Shown piece after piece: positions 26,018 through 35,113 of a DNA stretch of 64,000 nucleotides. The notes under the pieces are model-generated. The model was given only the letters and a program-made list of their open reading frames with translations, was not told where the DNA came from and made no database searches. The position numbers and the translations under genes were made by a program. Source of the DNA: Puniceicoccaceae bacterium Marseille-Q1082 (GTDB taxonomy: Bacteria > Verrucomicrobiota > Verrucomicrobiia > Opitutales > Intestinicryptomonadaceae); assembly GCA_904424815.1 (NCBI GenBank), contig CAJGBI010000001.1, forward strand, positions 485,010-549,009, in the 5' to 3' direction. Within the stretch, counting starts at the first letter, position 1; each line of letters opens with the position of its first letter.

Positions 26018-27588
26018 CTTCCGGATTTGTACCACGAAGTCGTAATCGAGTACTTTTTGATTTTGTAGTTTATTATGCGCTCGGTAAGGTTGAGCCTGCG
26101 CGCGGCGGCCGCCGCGTTGCCGCGGTTGGCCTTTAAAGCCTCGGTGATGAGCTCGCGCTCGAACGACTCCACTATTGAGATGAAGTCGACGTCCTCGCCG
26201 TACGGCAGTTTCCGGTGCATGTACGCCGAGCGGACCGCGGGGGTGAGGTTGTAGCCGGATATGGCGGAGTCGTGCGAGGATATGACGGCGCGCTCTATGC
26301 AGTTTTCGAGCTCCCTGACATTGCCCGGCCACGTGTAGATGCTCATCATGTTTATGGCGGGCGTGGAGATTCGGCGTATGTCTTTGCGGTGGATTTTGCT
26401 GTACTTTTCCACAAAGTGCTCGGCGAGCAGCAGAATGTCGCTCTTTCTGTCGCGCAGCGCGGGCAGGTAGATCATGTTCTGGGAGATCGCCGCGTAGAGG
26501 TTTTCGTCGAACAGCTTTTGCTCGAGCAGCTTTTCCACGTCCGCGGAGCTGGCGAATATCATGCGCGCCTTTGCCGTGATCTCCTCCGAGCCGTTTAGCC
26601 TGCGGAACCTGCCAACGGAGAGAAAATCGGCTATCATCTTCTGGGCGGGCAGGGCTATTTCAGTCACTTCGTCGAAAAAGAAGGCGGAGTTCGGGTACTT
26701 TTCGAGCAGCCCCTCCTTTGCCGAGACCCCGAGCGATAGGGAGTCCTTTTCGTACCCGAAGATTTCTCCCGCGAGCGAATAGTCCGGAAGCGCGGCGCAG
26801 TTTATGACGTTGAATGTTCCGGCGGGCGGGTCCGCGGACTCGCACAGGGCGCGCGCGGCGAGCTCCTTCCCCGTGCCGGAGGCTCCTCGAAAAAATACCG
26901 GCGCGGACGACGCCGAGGCTTTTGCGAGCTCCCTGTAAAATTTCTGCATAGCCCCCGAATTGCCCAAAATTCCCTTGGGGCGCATAAGCTCCGTGCTGAG
27001 CTCGAGCTTCAGGCGGCGGTTTTCGTCGAGCAGCCTGTTGCGCTCCTCTCGGCGCAGGTATATCATCGCGAGCGCGTCGGCGAGGATGTTGGAGACGGTT
27101 TCGAGCAGCACGAGGTCGCGCTCCAGGTCGGTGTCGGGCCCGACGATTCTGTCTATGCTGAGCGTCCCGATGACCTGCTCCATATAGGTTATCGGAGAAC
27201 AGACGAAAGCGGTTTTCCCGGGGCTTCCGGCCCTCGTGCGGGTTCTGTCCAAAAATCTGTCGCTTTTTGATATGTCGGGAATTACGATAGACTTCGCCTC
27301 CGCCGCGACGAGCCCCGTGACGCCCTCGCCGATTTTGTAGACCCCGCGGCGTATGCTTTCGGCGTTCATGCCGCTTGCGGCCTCTATGAACAAATAGTCG
27401 CCGTCGCGCAGGGTGACGGTCCCGCGCCTTAGGCCCATTTCGCCGTCGAGAATTTCCAGCGTTTCGGATATGAGGTCGTGGACGTTTTTTCGGCGGGCGA
27501 CCGCGCGGCTTATCTTGTGCAGCACCGACATTTCGAGGTCGTCGTACGCGGCTTCCGCGCTCTCGCGCTCTGTCGTTTTTCGCGGCAT
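26014..27588 (-). CDS. sigma-54-activator-like protein with GAF domain, degenerate sigma-54 loop
   Basis: The 524 residues have NifA/NtrC architecture: GAF domain (about 20-175), AAA+ domain (about 205-435) and a Fis-type helix-turn-helix at 478-513. Walker A (GASGTGKE, 235-242), Walker B (FFFDE, 303-307) and the sensor II segment [10 protein letters not shown] are intact. The GAFTGA loop that contacts sigma-54 is replaced by DSLSLG at 282-287. Both arginine fingers of PspF (R162, R168) align with Asp361 and Ala367. It should bind ATP and DNA but is unlikely to remodel sigma-54 RNA polymerase in the standard way; it may act as a sigma-70 regulator like TyrR or HupR-type proteins. It is coupled to mnmA and divergent from dnaX. 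Confidence 0.8.
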   Translation of the reverse strand: MPRKTTERESAEAAYDDLEMSVLHKISRAVARRKNVHDLISETLEILDGEMGLRRGTVTLRDGDYLFIEAASGMNAESIRRGVYKIGEGVTGLVAAEAKSIVIPDISKSDRFLDRTRTRAGSPGKTAFVCSPITYMEQVIGTLSIDRIVGPDTDLERDLVLLETVSNILADALAMIYLRREERNRLLDENRRLKLELSTELMRPKGILGNSGAMQKFYRELAKASASSAPVFFRGASGTGKELAARALCESADPPAGTFNVINCAALPDYSLAGEIFGYEKDSLSLGVSAKEGLLEKYPNSAFFFDEVTEIALPAQKMIADFLSVGRFRRLNGSEEITAKARMIFASSADVEKLLEQKLFDENLYAAISQNMIYLPALRDRKSDILLLAEHFVEKYSKIHRKDIRRISTPAINMMSIYTWPGNVRELENCIERAVISSHDSAISGYNLTPAVRSAYMHRKLPYGEDVDFISIVESFERELITEALKANRGNAAAAARRLNLTERIINYKIKKYSITTSWYKSGR

Positions 27589-27696
27589 CTTTTTTTCGTT
27601 TTGGCGGGAATTTTCCCCAATCGCGGGCTTCTTTCAACAATATTTTGGGGCAAAAAAAACTTGTGTTCGCCGCCGCCGGCGGTAGGTTTGGAGAGA

Positions 27697-28842
27697 ATGA
27701 GCGAAGGTTATCAGGTAATAGCGCGCAGGTACCGCCCAAAGCAGTTTTCCGAACTCGTCGGGCAGGAGCACATTGTGCGCACGCTCACCAACGCCATAGA
27801 GTCCGGCAGAATCGGCCACGCATATCTCTTCGTGGGGCCGCGCGGCACGGGCAAAACCACCGTTGCGCGCCTGTTCGCCAAGGCTCTCAACGCCAGGGGC
27901 GGCCCGAACGTACATCCGTCCGACGACGATGAAATATCGCAGGCGATAATGAACGGCTCCTGCATGGATGTCGTTGAAATAGACGGGGCGTCGAACCGCT
28001 CGATAGACGAAATCAGAAAGCTGCGCGAGGACTGCCAGTACGCCCCCGCGCAGTGCACCTATAAAATATACATAATAGACGAAGTCCACTCGCTGACTTC
28101 CGACGCCTTCAACGCCCTCCTCAAAACGCTCGAAGAGCCTCCGAAGCACGTCAAATTCATTTTCGCCACCACCGAGGCGCACAAGGTTTTGGGCACGATA
28201 ACATCGCGCTGCCAGCGCTTTGAATTCCGCCCGATACCGGAAGAGCTTATCGCAAAACACCTGTCGGAAATAGCCGCCAAAGAGAAGATAGAGGCCTCCG
28301 ACGGCGCCATACGCGCGATAGCCCGCCTCGCAAACGGCGGCATGCGCGACGCCCAGAGCATTCTCGACCAGATGATTTCGTTTTGCGGGACCAAACTTTC
28401 GGTCGAGGACGTAATCGGAGTCTACGGGCTCGCGTCCGACGGGCAGATTTCCGACATACTCTCCAATATGGCGAGGGGCGACTACGCCGGCGTCGTAAAA
28501 TGCGTCGACGGCCTCGTCGAGAGCGGTTGCGACCTCTACCGCGCGATGTGCGACATCCAAATCCGCCTGCGCGAGGCCATGATAAAGTCATTTTCTTCGG
28601 GGGAGTCGGATTTCGGCGGCAAGCCGCTTACGAGCGAGCAGATGATGCGCATGCTCGACGCCCTCCAAGGGTCGGAAAGGGGGCTTAAAAGCGGGCTCTC
28701 GGAAAAGGCAAACTTCGAGGTCGCCCTGTTGAAGGCCGTTGAGCAAAGCAGGGCGCGGGCGATAAACACGCTGATAAGAGAACTCGACAGGCTTTCTTCG
28801 GCGCCCGCCGAGACGCAAAAAAAAAATAGCCCTGCTGCTTAG
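27697..28842 (+). CDS. dnaX: DNA polymerase III gamma/tau subunit, short (gamma-like) form
   Basis: Clamp-loader ATPase. Read straight, the product is 381 residues, covering domains I-III: Walker A GPRGTGKT (47-54), Walker [11 protein letters not shown], and the SRC motif in TSRCQRFEF with the arginine finger. The frame ends soon after a run of ten A (28817-28826) with Asn-Ser-Pro-Ala-Ala-stop. A further 117 codons continue in the +1 frame and abut rmuC, so a longer tau-like product of about 493 residues is expected if one A is skipped. The four-cysteine zinc module normally following Walker A is absent between residues 65 and 87. The ATG at 27697 follows GGAGAG; upstream in-frame sequence is spacer. 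Confidence 0.92.
   Translation: MSEGYQVIARRYRPKQFSELVGQEHIVRTLTNAIESGRIGHAYLFVGPRGTGKTTVARLFAKALNARGGPNVHPSDDDEISQAIMNGSCMDVVEIDGASNRSIDEIRKLREDCQYAPAQCTYKIYIIDEVHSLTSDAFNALLKTLEEPPKHVKFIFATTEAHKVLGTITSRCQRFEFRPIPEELIAKHLSEIAAKEKIEASDGAIRAIARLANGGMRDAQSILDQMISFCGTKLSVEDVIGVYGLASDGQISDILSNMARGDYAGVVKCVDGLVESGCDLYRAMCDIQIRLREAMIKSFSSGESDFGGKPLTSEQMMRMLDALQGSERGLKSGLSEKANFEVALLKAVEQSRARAINTLIRELDRLSSAPAETQKKNSPAA
28817..28826 (+). other. A10 slippage site in dnaX
   Basis: Ten A in a row sit at the end of domain III coding sequence. With ten A the frame stops at 28840-28842; with eleven it stops at once (TAG); with nine, or twelve, it enters the 117-codon tail. The pattern resembles dnaX of Thermus thermophilus, where RNA polymerase slips on A9 to make gamma and tau. 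A homopolymer sequencing error is the alternative, but slippage would still be expected on such a run. Confidence 0.7.
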
Positions 28843-29179
28843 GGAGGTTTTGCGCGAATCGCGCGAGTTCGCCTTAGCGTACACCGAGAGCGTCGAGCGG
28901 CGCGCGCCCGCCCCGAAAGCGGAGGCGGGCGTGGAAATCCTCTCGGACCCCGCGGCGGGAAAGGCGTTCGGCGAGGGGACGCCGGAGTTTGAAGAGGGCG
29001 TTGACAAAATACCGAGGGAACTTTTGAAGCTTTTTGAGTCGCAGTTCGATTCGCGCCCGCAGGCGCTCGTCCGCGGGGCTTTGAGGTTTATCGGGCGCGA
29101 AGATGAATCGGCGGGGGCGTCGTCGCAGACCGAAGACGCCGAGACCATGAGGGAGCTGGAAGAGGAGGAGTCGGAATGA
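28826..29179 (+). CDS. dnaX: dnaX C-terminal (tau-like) tail in the +1 frame
   Basis: After the A10 run, the +1 frame reads [15 protein letters not shown] and then about 100 charged, Glu/Ala-rich residues, ending [10 protein letters not shown]. The TGA overlaps the rmuC ATG (ATGA), the same coupling seen between other genes here, which argues that ribosomes do translate this tail. It has no good start of its own: an AGGGAGG lies only 2-3 bases before a TTG at 28850. The tail is shorter than E. coli tau domains IV-V and I do not recognise a specific domain in it; contact with the polymerase or helicase is inference. Confidence 0.65.
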   Translation: MALLLREVLRESREFALAYTESVERRAPAPKAEAGVEILSDPAAGKAFGEGTPEFEEGVDKIPRELLKLFESQFDSRPQALVRGALRFIGREDESAGASSQTEDAETMRELEEEESE

Positions 29180-30585
29180 CCGTTTTGGCGTTTGCCGTAT
29201 TGTCCGCCGTTTGCGTTGCGGGGTTCGTTTTTGCGGCCGTTTTTTGCGCGGGAAAGTCGCGGGCTTCGGCGGAATGCGCGAGGGCGCGCGAAGCCCTCGC
29301 CGAATCAGAGGCTGGCCGCAAGTCGGCGCTGGAATCGCTCGAGAGGGTTCGGCGCGAATCGGAGGAGAGGCTCGCGGCAAAGGCGGAGGCGGAAAAGGGG
29401 CTCGCCGCCGCCAACCAGAAAATTTCCATGATGCAGGAGAGGCTCGCGGAGATGTCGGGGCACCTCGACGGAAAAATCACCGCGGAAAAGAGCCTCGCGG
29501 CGGCCCGCGGAGAGATAGAGTCGCTTTCGGCGCGCCTTAAAGAGCGCGAGAGCGCGGAAATGGAAATGCGCAGGAAGCTCGCGGCGGAATTTGAGGCGAT
29601 GTCTTCAAAGCTGCTCGAGGACGCGCGGGCGAAGATGTCGTCGGCAAACCTCGAACAGCTGTCCCTCGTTTTAAAGCCGATGAAGATGACTATTTCGGAT
29701 TTCCGCGAGCGCCTCGAATCTCTTAGCGAGATGGGCCTCAAAGGCCGCGCGGGGCTCGAGAAGCACATAGAAAGCCTCGTGAAGATGAACGCCCAGCTGT
29801 CGTCCGACGCACGCAATCTCGCCGAGGCGCTGCGGGGCGAAAACAAGGTAGCGGGCAACTGGGGCGAGGCGGTGTTCCACAGGATTCTCGAGGCGTGCGG
29901 CTTCAAGGAGGGCGTCCATTTCCGCTCGCAGGCGAGCTACGCGGATTCGGACGGCGAGCGCAAGAGGCTCGTGCCGGACTTCGTGATAGACCTCCCCGGG
30001 GGGCGTTCCATAGTGGTGGACTCCAAACTTTCGCTTTTGAGCTATTCGGACTACTGTTCGAGCCAAACGCCCGAGGCCAAGCGCGCCAACCTCGACAAGT
30101 TCAAGAAGTCGGTGCGCGCGCATTTGAGGGAGTTTTCCGGAAAGTACAACGACCTCCCCGACGCCCGCTGCGGGTTCAAGCTGATGTTTATGCCGGTCGA
30201 GCCCGCCTACGAGCTCGCCGTGTCCTCCGACCCCGCGCTGCTCGAAGACGCCTACGCCGCGAACGTCCTCGTCGTCGGGCCCGCCACGGTGATGTCGGTT
30301 TTAAAATACGCCGAAATATTGGTGAGGAACGAGGCGATTGCGAAGAACACGCGGCAGATAGCCGAAATCGGCGCGCGCCTCTACGAGCGCGTAAACCTTT
30401 TCATCAAAAGATTCGAAGTCGTCGGCGAGCGCATCAGAATGCTGTCCGAAGACTACGCCTCGGCCAAAACCACGCTCATGGAAAGCCCCAGGAGCGTGGC
30501 GGCGACCGCCAGGAGGCTCGGGGCGAAGTCGGGCGTGCTCGCGCTCGAAGCCGACGAACCGGAGGAAAGCGAAAATGGAAAATAA
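29176..30585 (+). CDS. rmuC: DNA recombination protein RmuC
   Basis: The 469-residue protein has one N-terminal membrane helix (VLAFAVLSAVCVAGFVFAAV), a long Glu/Arg/Ala-rich coiled coil (about 30-170) and the RmuC nuclease-like domain: NKVAGNWGEAVFHRILE, PDFVIDLPGGRSIVVDSKLS and the LMFMPVEPAYE segment. E. coli RmuC limits inversions at short repeats; the domain belongs to the PD-(D/E)XK-like fold. It overlaps the dnaX tail upstream by 4 bp and meaB downstream by 11 bp, so dnaX-rmuC-meaB are one transcription unit. Confidence 0.9.
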   Translation: MTVLAFAVLSAVCVAGFVFAAVFCAGKSRASAECARAREALAESEAGRKSALESLERVRRESEERLAAKAEAEKGLAAANQKISMMQERLAEMSGHLDGKITAEKSLAAARGEIESLSARLKERESAEMEMRRKLAAEFEAMSSKLLEDARAKMSSANLEQLSLVLKPMKMTISDFRERLESLSEMGLKGRAGLEKHIESLVKMNAQLSSDARNLAEALRGENKVAGNWGEAVFHRILEACGFKEGVHFRSQASYADSDGERKRLVPDFVIDLPGGRSIVVDSKLSLLSYSDYCSSQTPEAKRANLDKFKKSVRAHLREFSGKYNDLPDARCGFKLMFMPVEPAYELAVSSDPALLEDAYAANVLVVGPATVMSVLKYAEILVRNEAIAKNTRQIAEIGARLYERVNLFIKRFEVVGERIRMLSEDYASAKTTLMESPRSVAATARRLGAKSGVLALEADEPEESENGK

Positions 30586-31693
30586 AATTCCCGAATGGGT
30601 TCCGGAGGGGGCCGACAAAAAACTATTTGCATCGTCCGTGATGCCCGGGCTGAACCTGCGCAAAGACAGGGAGCGCGACGACACGGTTTCGCTGCGCCCG
30701 CGCCCTAAGCGGCGCGAGCTTTCCCTCGAAGACTACAAAAAAGGCGTGCTGGAATGCGACAAGACCGTCCTCGCCCGCGCGATTACCCTGATAGAAAGCA
30801 ATTCCGACGCGCATTTTGAAAAGGCGCAGGAGCTGTTGGCGTCCCTTTTGCCGCACAGCGGGAAATCTTTCCGAATCGGCATAACCGGCGTGCCCGGGGC
30901 GGGGAAATCCACGTTTATAGAGGCTTTCGGCACGATGCTTTGCAGGGATTTCGGCAAGAGGGTCGCGGTGCTGGCGGTGGACCCGTCGAGCACGGTGACG
31001 GGCGGAAGCATTCTCGGCGACAAGACGAGGATGGAAAATCTGTCGCGCTGCGAAAACGCCTTTATCCGCCCGTCCCCGTCCGGCGGAATGCTCGGAGGGG
31101 TGGCGCGCAAGAGCCGCGAGACCATGCTGCTGTGCGAGGCCGCGGGCTACGAGATAATCCTCGTCGAAACCGTCGGCGTTGGACAGAGCGAAGTGACGGT
31201 GAGGTCTATGACGGACTTTTTCCTGCTCATACAGCTCGCGGCGCAGGGCGACGAGCTCCAGGGCATAAAGAAGGGCGTGATAGAGCTCGCCGACGCAATA
31301 CTCGTCAACAAGTGCGACGGCAATATGGTGGAGCGCTCCAACCTCAAGCGCGCGGAGCTTTCGGGGGTGCTGCACTACCTCAACTCCCCGACGCCCGGGT
31401 GGTCGCCGTTTTGCGACGTGTGCTCGGCGCAGACCGGCATGGGCATACGCGAGGCATGGGAAAAGCTCGACGGATTCCGCGCCAAAATGGAAAAATCGGG
31501 CTTCTTCGCCCGGCGCCGCTCGAGCCAGAAAATAGAATGGTTCAAGTCGCTTTTGGAAGAGGAGGTTCTGCGCCGCTTCTACCATATCCCGGGCGTAAAA
31601 GACATGATATCGCACTACACGTCGCTTATTTCGGCGGGTTCAGTCACCGCCGCGAGCGCCGTGAAAAACCTCATAGATTCCGCCTCCAAATAG
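30575..31693 (+). CDS. meaB: MeaB/ArgK-family GTPase
   Basis: G3E GTPase that protects and reloads cobalamin-dependent methylmalonyl-CoA mutase. The 372-residue protein has Walker A GVPGAGKS, the switch segment VDPSSTVTGGSILGDKTRM, the family stretch RPSPSGGMLGGVARKSRE, VETVGVGQSE and the guanine motif NKCDG. About 40 extra N-terminal residues precede the usual start. No mutase gene lies in the window, so its partner must be elsewhere. It overlaps rmuC by 11 bp; the Xer gene begins 3 bp after it. Confidence 0.9.
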   Translation: MENKIPEWVPEGADKKLFASSVMPGLNLRKDRERDDTVSLRPRPKRRELSLEDYKKGVLECDKTVLARAITLIESNSDAHFEKAQELLASLLPHSGKSFRIGITGVPGAGKSTFIEAFGTMLCRDFGKRVAVLAVDPSSTVTGGSILGDKTRMENLSRCENAFIRPSPSGGMLGGVARKSRETMLLCEAAGYEIILVETVGVGQSEVTVRSMTDFFLLIQLAAQGDELQGIKKGVIELADAILVNKCDGNMVERSNLKRAELSGVLHYLNSPTPGWSPFCDVCSAQTGMGIREAWEKLDGFRAKMEKSGFFARRRSSQKIEWFKSLLEEEVLRRFYHIPGVKDMISHYTSLISAGSVTAASAVKNLIDSASK

Positions 31694-31695
31694 CC

Positions 31696-32664
31696 GTGCC
31701 GCGCCCTCCGTCATCAGCCCGTCAGGACGGGCGGAAAAAGGCCCGCAGCCTCCCGCCGCGGATTGCGGAGATTTTGGCGGAATACAAAACCTACCTGCTT
31801 CTCGAGCTCGGGCGCGGAAAGAACACAGCCGATTCCTATCTGAGCGACATTGTCCTGTTCTGCGAGTTTGCCGGAAAGCGGATTGAATCGTTCGCGGACG
31901 TTGACGCCGATTTGCTCGCCGACTGGCTCGCGTCGCTCAGCGGGGCGGACAGGCCGTCGACGCAGTCGCGCAAGCTGAGCGCGATGAGATCCCTTGCGCG
32001 CTTCCTGATGGAGGAGGGCGTTTGGGAGAAAAACCTTTGCGACTTTTTTGCGCGCCCCAAGACGCGGCGGGCGCCTCCGGAAATTCTCGACACCGGCGAG
32101 ATAGACGCGATGGTTTCGCTTCCGCCGCCGGACTCGCCGGAGGGCGTCCGCGACAGGGCGATGATGGAGCTTATGTATTCGAGCGGCCTGCGCGTGTCGG
32201 AGCTTTGCTCGATTTCCTACGCCGACATAGACGCCGAGCAGAGGATAATCCGCGTGCGCGGCAAAGGCGGAAAGACGCGCCTCGTGCCGGTGGGCTCCAT
32301 GGCGCTCGACGCCGTCGAAAAATACCGCGCCGTCCGCCCGCTACTCTGCAAAAAGGCGGCGGCCCCCGAGCTTTTCATCACCCGCCGCGGGAAAAAAATT
32401 TCGCGGAAGACTTTCTGGTACAACCTCAAAAAGTATGCGCGGCTCTCGGGCGTGGAAAAGAACGTCAAGCCGCACATGCTGCGCCACTCGTTCGCGACCC
32501 ACCTGCTGCGCAACGGCGCAAACCTGATGCTTATACGCGAAATGCTCGGCCACAGCGACCTCTCCACGACGCAGATTTACACCAATCTGGCAAACGACGA
32601 CATACGCAGGGAGTACGAAAAAAAGCATCCGCGCTCAAAGATGGACGTCGAGCCCGACATTTAG
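31696..32664 (+). CDS. XerC/XerD-type tyrosine recombinase
   Basis: A 322-residue site-specific recombinase, probably resolving chromosome dimers. The N-terminal SAM-like core-binding domain (about 25-110, with GRGKNTADSYLSDIVLF) precedes the catalytic domain, where all catalytic residues are seen: Arg166 in SSGLRVSEL, Lys in GKGGKTR, His-x-x-Arg in HMLRHSF, His in LGHSDLS, and nucleophile Tyr295 in TTQIYTNL. The GTG at 31696 gives the usual length and follows meaB by 2 bp; no ATG occurs before the catalytic region. It is placed in a housekeeping operon, so it is more likely chromosomal XerD/XerC than a phage integrase, but which of the two is unclear. Confidence 0.85.
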   Translation: MPRPPSSARQDGRKKARSLPPRIAEILAEYKTYLLLELGRGKNTADSYLSDIVLFCEFAGKRIESFADVDADLLADWLASLSGADRPSTQSRKLSAMRSLARFLMEEGVWEKNLCDFFARPKTRRAPPEILDTGEIDAMVSLPPPDSPEGVRDRAMMELMYSSGLRVSELCSISYADIDAEQRIIRVRGKGGKTRLVPVGSMALDAVEKYRAVRPLLCKKAAAPELFITRRGKKISRKTFWYNLKKYARLSGVEKNVKPHMLRHSFATHLLRNGANLMLIREMLGHSDLSTTQIYTNLANDDIRREYEKKHPRSKMDVEPDI

Positions 32665-32720
32665 CGGGCGGCTCACGGGGAAATCCGCGGAATTTTTGCA
32701 GCATTTCCGGCTTCTAAGGG

Positions 32721-33266
32721 CTAAAACAGCAGTATCTTGACCCCTATGCCGATCAGCACGGCGCCCCCCAATATCGCGAATTTTCCGCCCGCGGACTTTT
32801 CAAGCGCCTTGCCCGCGAATATGCCGGCGAGCGACAGGGTGAAGGTAGTCGCCCCTATCATGGCGGAGGGCGCGAGCACGGGGCAGTCCACTATCGAGAA
32901 CGATACGCCCACCGCGAGCGCGTCGAGGCTCGTCGCAACGGAGAGCATCATGAGGGTTTTAAACGGCAGCGGCATTACCATGCAGGGTTCTTCTCCGCGC
33001 AGGGAGTCGAATATCATTTTGGAGCCGACCGCCGCGAGTATCGCAAACGCCGTCCATTTCGAAAACGAGCTGACGAGCCCATAAATAGCCTCGCCCATCC
33101 ACCAGCCGGCGATCGGCATCGCCATCTGGAAAAATCCGAAAGACGCGGCTATTTCGAGGGCGTGCCGCAGAGACATTTTTTTCGGCGATATGCCGCAGGC
33201 CGCCGACACGGCGAACGCGTCCATCGAGAGCGCGACCCCTATTAAAAATATCTCGAAAAAATCCAT
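32721..33266 (-). CDS. mntP: manganese efflux pump
   Basis: The 181-residue inner-membrane protein has six hydrophobic segments and the two MntP repeats, each with an acidic motif: ALSMDAFAVSAA near residue 12 and ATSLDALAVGVS near 111. Such proteins export Mn2+. Many mntP genes are controlled by the yybP-ykoY riboswitch, but only 47 bp separate this start from the divergent epimerase gene, so no such leader fits here. Complete and convergent with the Xer gene. Confidence 0.9.
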   Translation of the reverse strand: MDFFEIFLIGVALSMDAFAVSAACGISPKKMSLRHALEIAASFGFFQMAMPIAGWWMGEAIYGLVSSFSKWTAFAILAAVGSKMIFDSLRGEEPCMVMPLPFKTLMMLSVATSLDALAVGVSFSIVDCPVLAPSAMIGATTFTLSLAGIFAGKALEKSAGGKFAILGGAVLIGIGVKILLF

Positions 33267-33313
33267 TTCCCGAGTATCGGGGCGCGCCGGAGTTTCTCAA
33301 GAAAATTCTGAAA

Positions 33314-34273
33314 ATGGTTGAAAATTCGGCCCGAATGTCGGGAAATGTGCGCATGGAATGTTTTGAGGACTCCGGACAGAAGCTTTACAGATTTTCGCGC
33401 GGGCCGTCGGCTTTCGTGGCGAACATAGAGTGCGGCGCGCGGCTGATGAACTGGTCGGTTTCGCTCGCGGACGGCGCGGTGAGGGACATTGTATATTGGC
33501 CGGAAGACGCGCCGCGCGGCGGCGCGGGGGACGAGTTCGGCTCGGTTCGCGGGGGGATTCCGGTGCTGTTTCCCTTCGCGGGGGCGTCGTTCGCCGGCGA
33601 AAAGAGGGATTTCTGGAAAACTCCCGAAGGGGAAGTCAGGCCGATGAAAATGCACGGATATGCCAAGTGCGGAATATTCGAGCCGGAGATGGTTTCCGAC
33701 TTCGGCTTTACCGCGCTATTTAAGCCCGACGCGGAATGCGCCGAAGCGTATCCTTACAAATACGAGTTCAGGGTCTCTTACAGGTTCAACGAGCTCTCCC
33801 TCTCCTGCGAGCTGACGCTGAAAAACCTCGATTCGCGCAAAATCCCATGGTGCGCGGGGCTGCACCCTTACTTTTTTCTGCCGTGGGGTGCGGGGCAGAC
33901 CCGCAAGATGTACAGGCTCGAGTGCGACGCAAAAAAGGCCGTCCGCTTTCTGCCCGATTCCGCTTTCATACCCGAGGACATTTTCAAAAACTGCTTTGCC
34001 GACCCGGAATTCAACAACAGAATTTTGACAAACTTCAAGACGGCAAAGGTTGCGTTCGGCCCGAAGAACGGCGAGGAGGACATTTTTATAAAAGTAGGCG
34101 GAGGAGGAAAGCCCGAGGGGGGATTCTGCCTCGTCACGTGGTCGGAGTCCGACACAAGCCCGTTTTATTGCGTCGAGCCGTGGATGGGGGCTCCGAATTC
34201 GGCGGCGAATCCAAAGCACTTTGTCGCCCCGGGGGCGTCGAAAACGTTTTTGTCGGAAATTTCGCTCTTTTGA
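33314..34273 (+). CDS. aldose 1-epimerase-family protein
   Basis: The 319-residue protein resembles galactose mutarotases and hexose-6-phosphate mutarotases. It has GGIPVLFPFAGA, the first histidine in MKMHGYAK, the second in GLHPYFFLPW, and the catalytic-type glutamate in CVEPWMGAPNS. There is no signal peptide, so it acts in the cytoplasm on a free or phosphorylated sugar. Starts at 33335 or 33353 are also possible. The dtd gene begins 12 bp after it. Confidence 0.8.
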   Translation: MVENSARMSGNVRMECFEDSGQKLYRFSRGPSAFVANIECGARLMNWSVSLADGAVRDIVYWPEDAPRGGAGDEFGSVRGGIPVLFPFAGASFAGEKRDFWKTPEGEVRPMKMHGYAKCGIFEPEMVSDFGFTALFKPDAECAEAYPYKYEFRVSYRFNELSLSCELTLKNLDSRKIPWCAGLHPYFFLPWGAGQTRKMYRLECDAKKAVRFLPDSAFIPEDIFKNCFADPEFNNRILTNFKTAKVAFGPKNGEEDIFIKVGGGGKPEGGFCLVTWSESDTSPFYCVEPWMGAPNSAANPKHFVAPGASKTFLSEISLF

Positions 34274-34284
34274 CCGGCGGGGAT

Positions 34285-34746
34285 ATGAGGGCGGTAATAC
34301 AGAGGGTGAAGCGCGCGGGCGTGAAGATTTTTCCCGGCGGCGCGGAGAAGGGAAGGATAGGCGCGGGGCTTCTGGTTTTGGTCGCCGTGGAGGATTCGGA
34401 CTCTTCCGCGGACGCCGCGTGGCTTGCGTCCAAAATCTGCGGGCTCAGGGTTTTTGAAGACGGCGACGGCAAGATGAACCTCTCGGTCGCCGACATCGGC
34501 GGCGAGGTCATGGCGGTGAGCCAGTTCACGCTCTACGGCAATGTTCGCAAGGGCTTCCGCCCGTCCTTCAACCGCTCTGCGCGCCCGGAAATCGCCGAGC
34601 CGCTCTACGGGGAATTCGTAACGCTGCTCTCAAAAGAGCTCGGCAGGGAAGTCCCGACCGGAGAGTTTGGCGCGATGATGGAAATCGACCTTTTAAACGA
34701 CGGGCCCGTCACGATAATCATCGACACGAAAGACAGAAATTTCTGA
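34285..34746 (+). CDS. dtd: D-aminoacyl-tRNA deacylase
   Basis: Removes D-amino acids mischarged on tRNA. The 153-residue protein is complete, starting MRAVIQRVKRAGV, with the two active-site motifs SQFTLYGN and LNDGPVTIIID (the cross-subunit Gly-Pro motif). Length and motif order are normal. It follows the epimerase gene by 12 bp. Confidence 0.93.
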   Translation: MRAVIQRVKRAGVKIFPGGAEKGRIGAGLLVLVAVEDSDSSADAAWLASKICGLRVFEDGDGKMNLSVADIGGEVMAVSQFTLYGNVRKGFRPSFNRSARPEIAEPLYGEFVTLLSKELGREVPTGEFGAMMEIDLLNDGPVTIIIDTKDRNF

Positions 34747-35113
34747 TCCCGCGGGGGATTTTTTGCGGCTTGAAATCCATTCCGCCGCGCCCGAAATGCG
34801 GCGGCGCGCAATCGCTGGCGTTCCGCCGAAAAACCGGCGCGGGCGGGGCGGATTTTCCCAAAAAATGCGGGTTAACCGCCAGCAAGAAGAGTTCCGCAAT
34901 GCGGGGTTTTTCAAGAATGCGGGCTTTCCCGAGCGCGGATTTTCAAAAAATCGACAATTTGCCAAAAGCCGAAGACTTGCAATGGCGCTGCCGTTTTGCC
35001 TAAAACGCGCGCGTTTGCAAAGGCTCAGCTTTCCCAAAACGCGCGCTTATTCCGCAAAATGCGGGCTTGAAAAAGAAACGCGGGTTTCCCGAAAGCTCCG
35101 CGCGGTTTCGCCG
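34747..35113. other. intergenic, degenerate short repeats
   Basis: No gene is supported. The stretch holds scattered near-copies of ATGCGGG(C/G)TTT and small inverted repeats such as CCGCA-aaa-TGCGG at 35052-35064 and CCGCA-a-TGCGG at 34894-34904. These look like a degenerate family of short palindromes between convergent genes. Long open frames here on either strand have no coding signature. Confidence 0.4.

Noticed and set aside
28850-29179. Independent gene downstream of dnaX
   Set aside because: It has no usable start with proper ribosome-binding spacing and continues the dnaX reading across the A10 run. It is better read as the dnaX tail.
31696-32664. Phage integrase with attachment site
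   Set aside because: The recombinase sits in a housekeeping operon, and no tRNA or flanking direct repeats were seen, so it is more likely a chromosomal Xer protein.
33267-33313. Mn-sensing yybP-ykoY riboswitch for mntP
   Set aside because: Only 47 bp separate mntP from the divergent gene, too short for the riboswitch.
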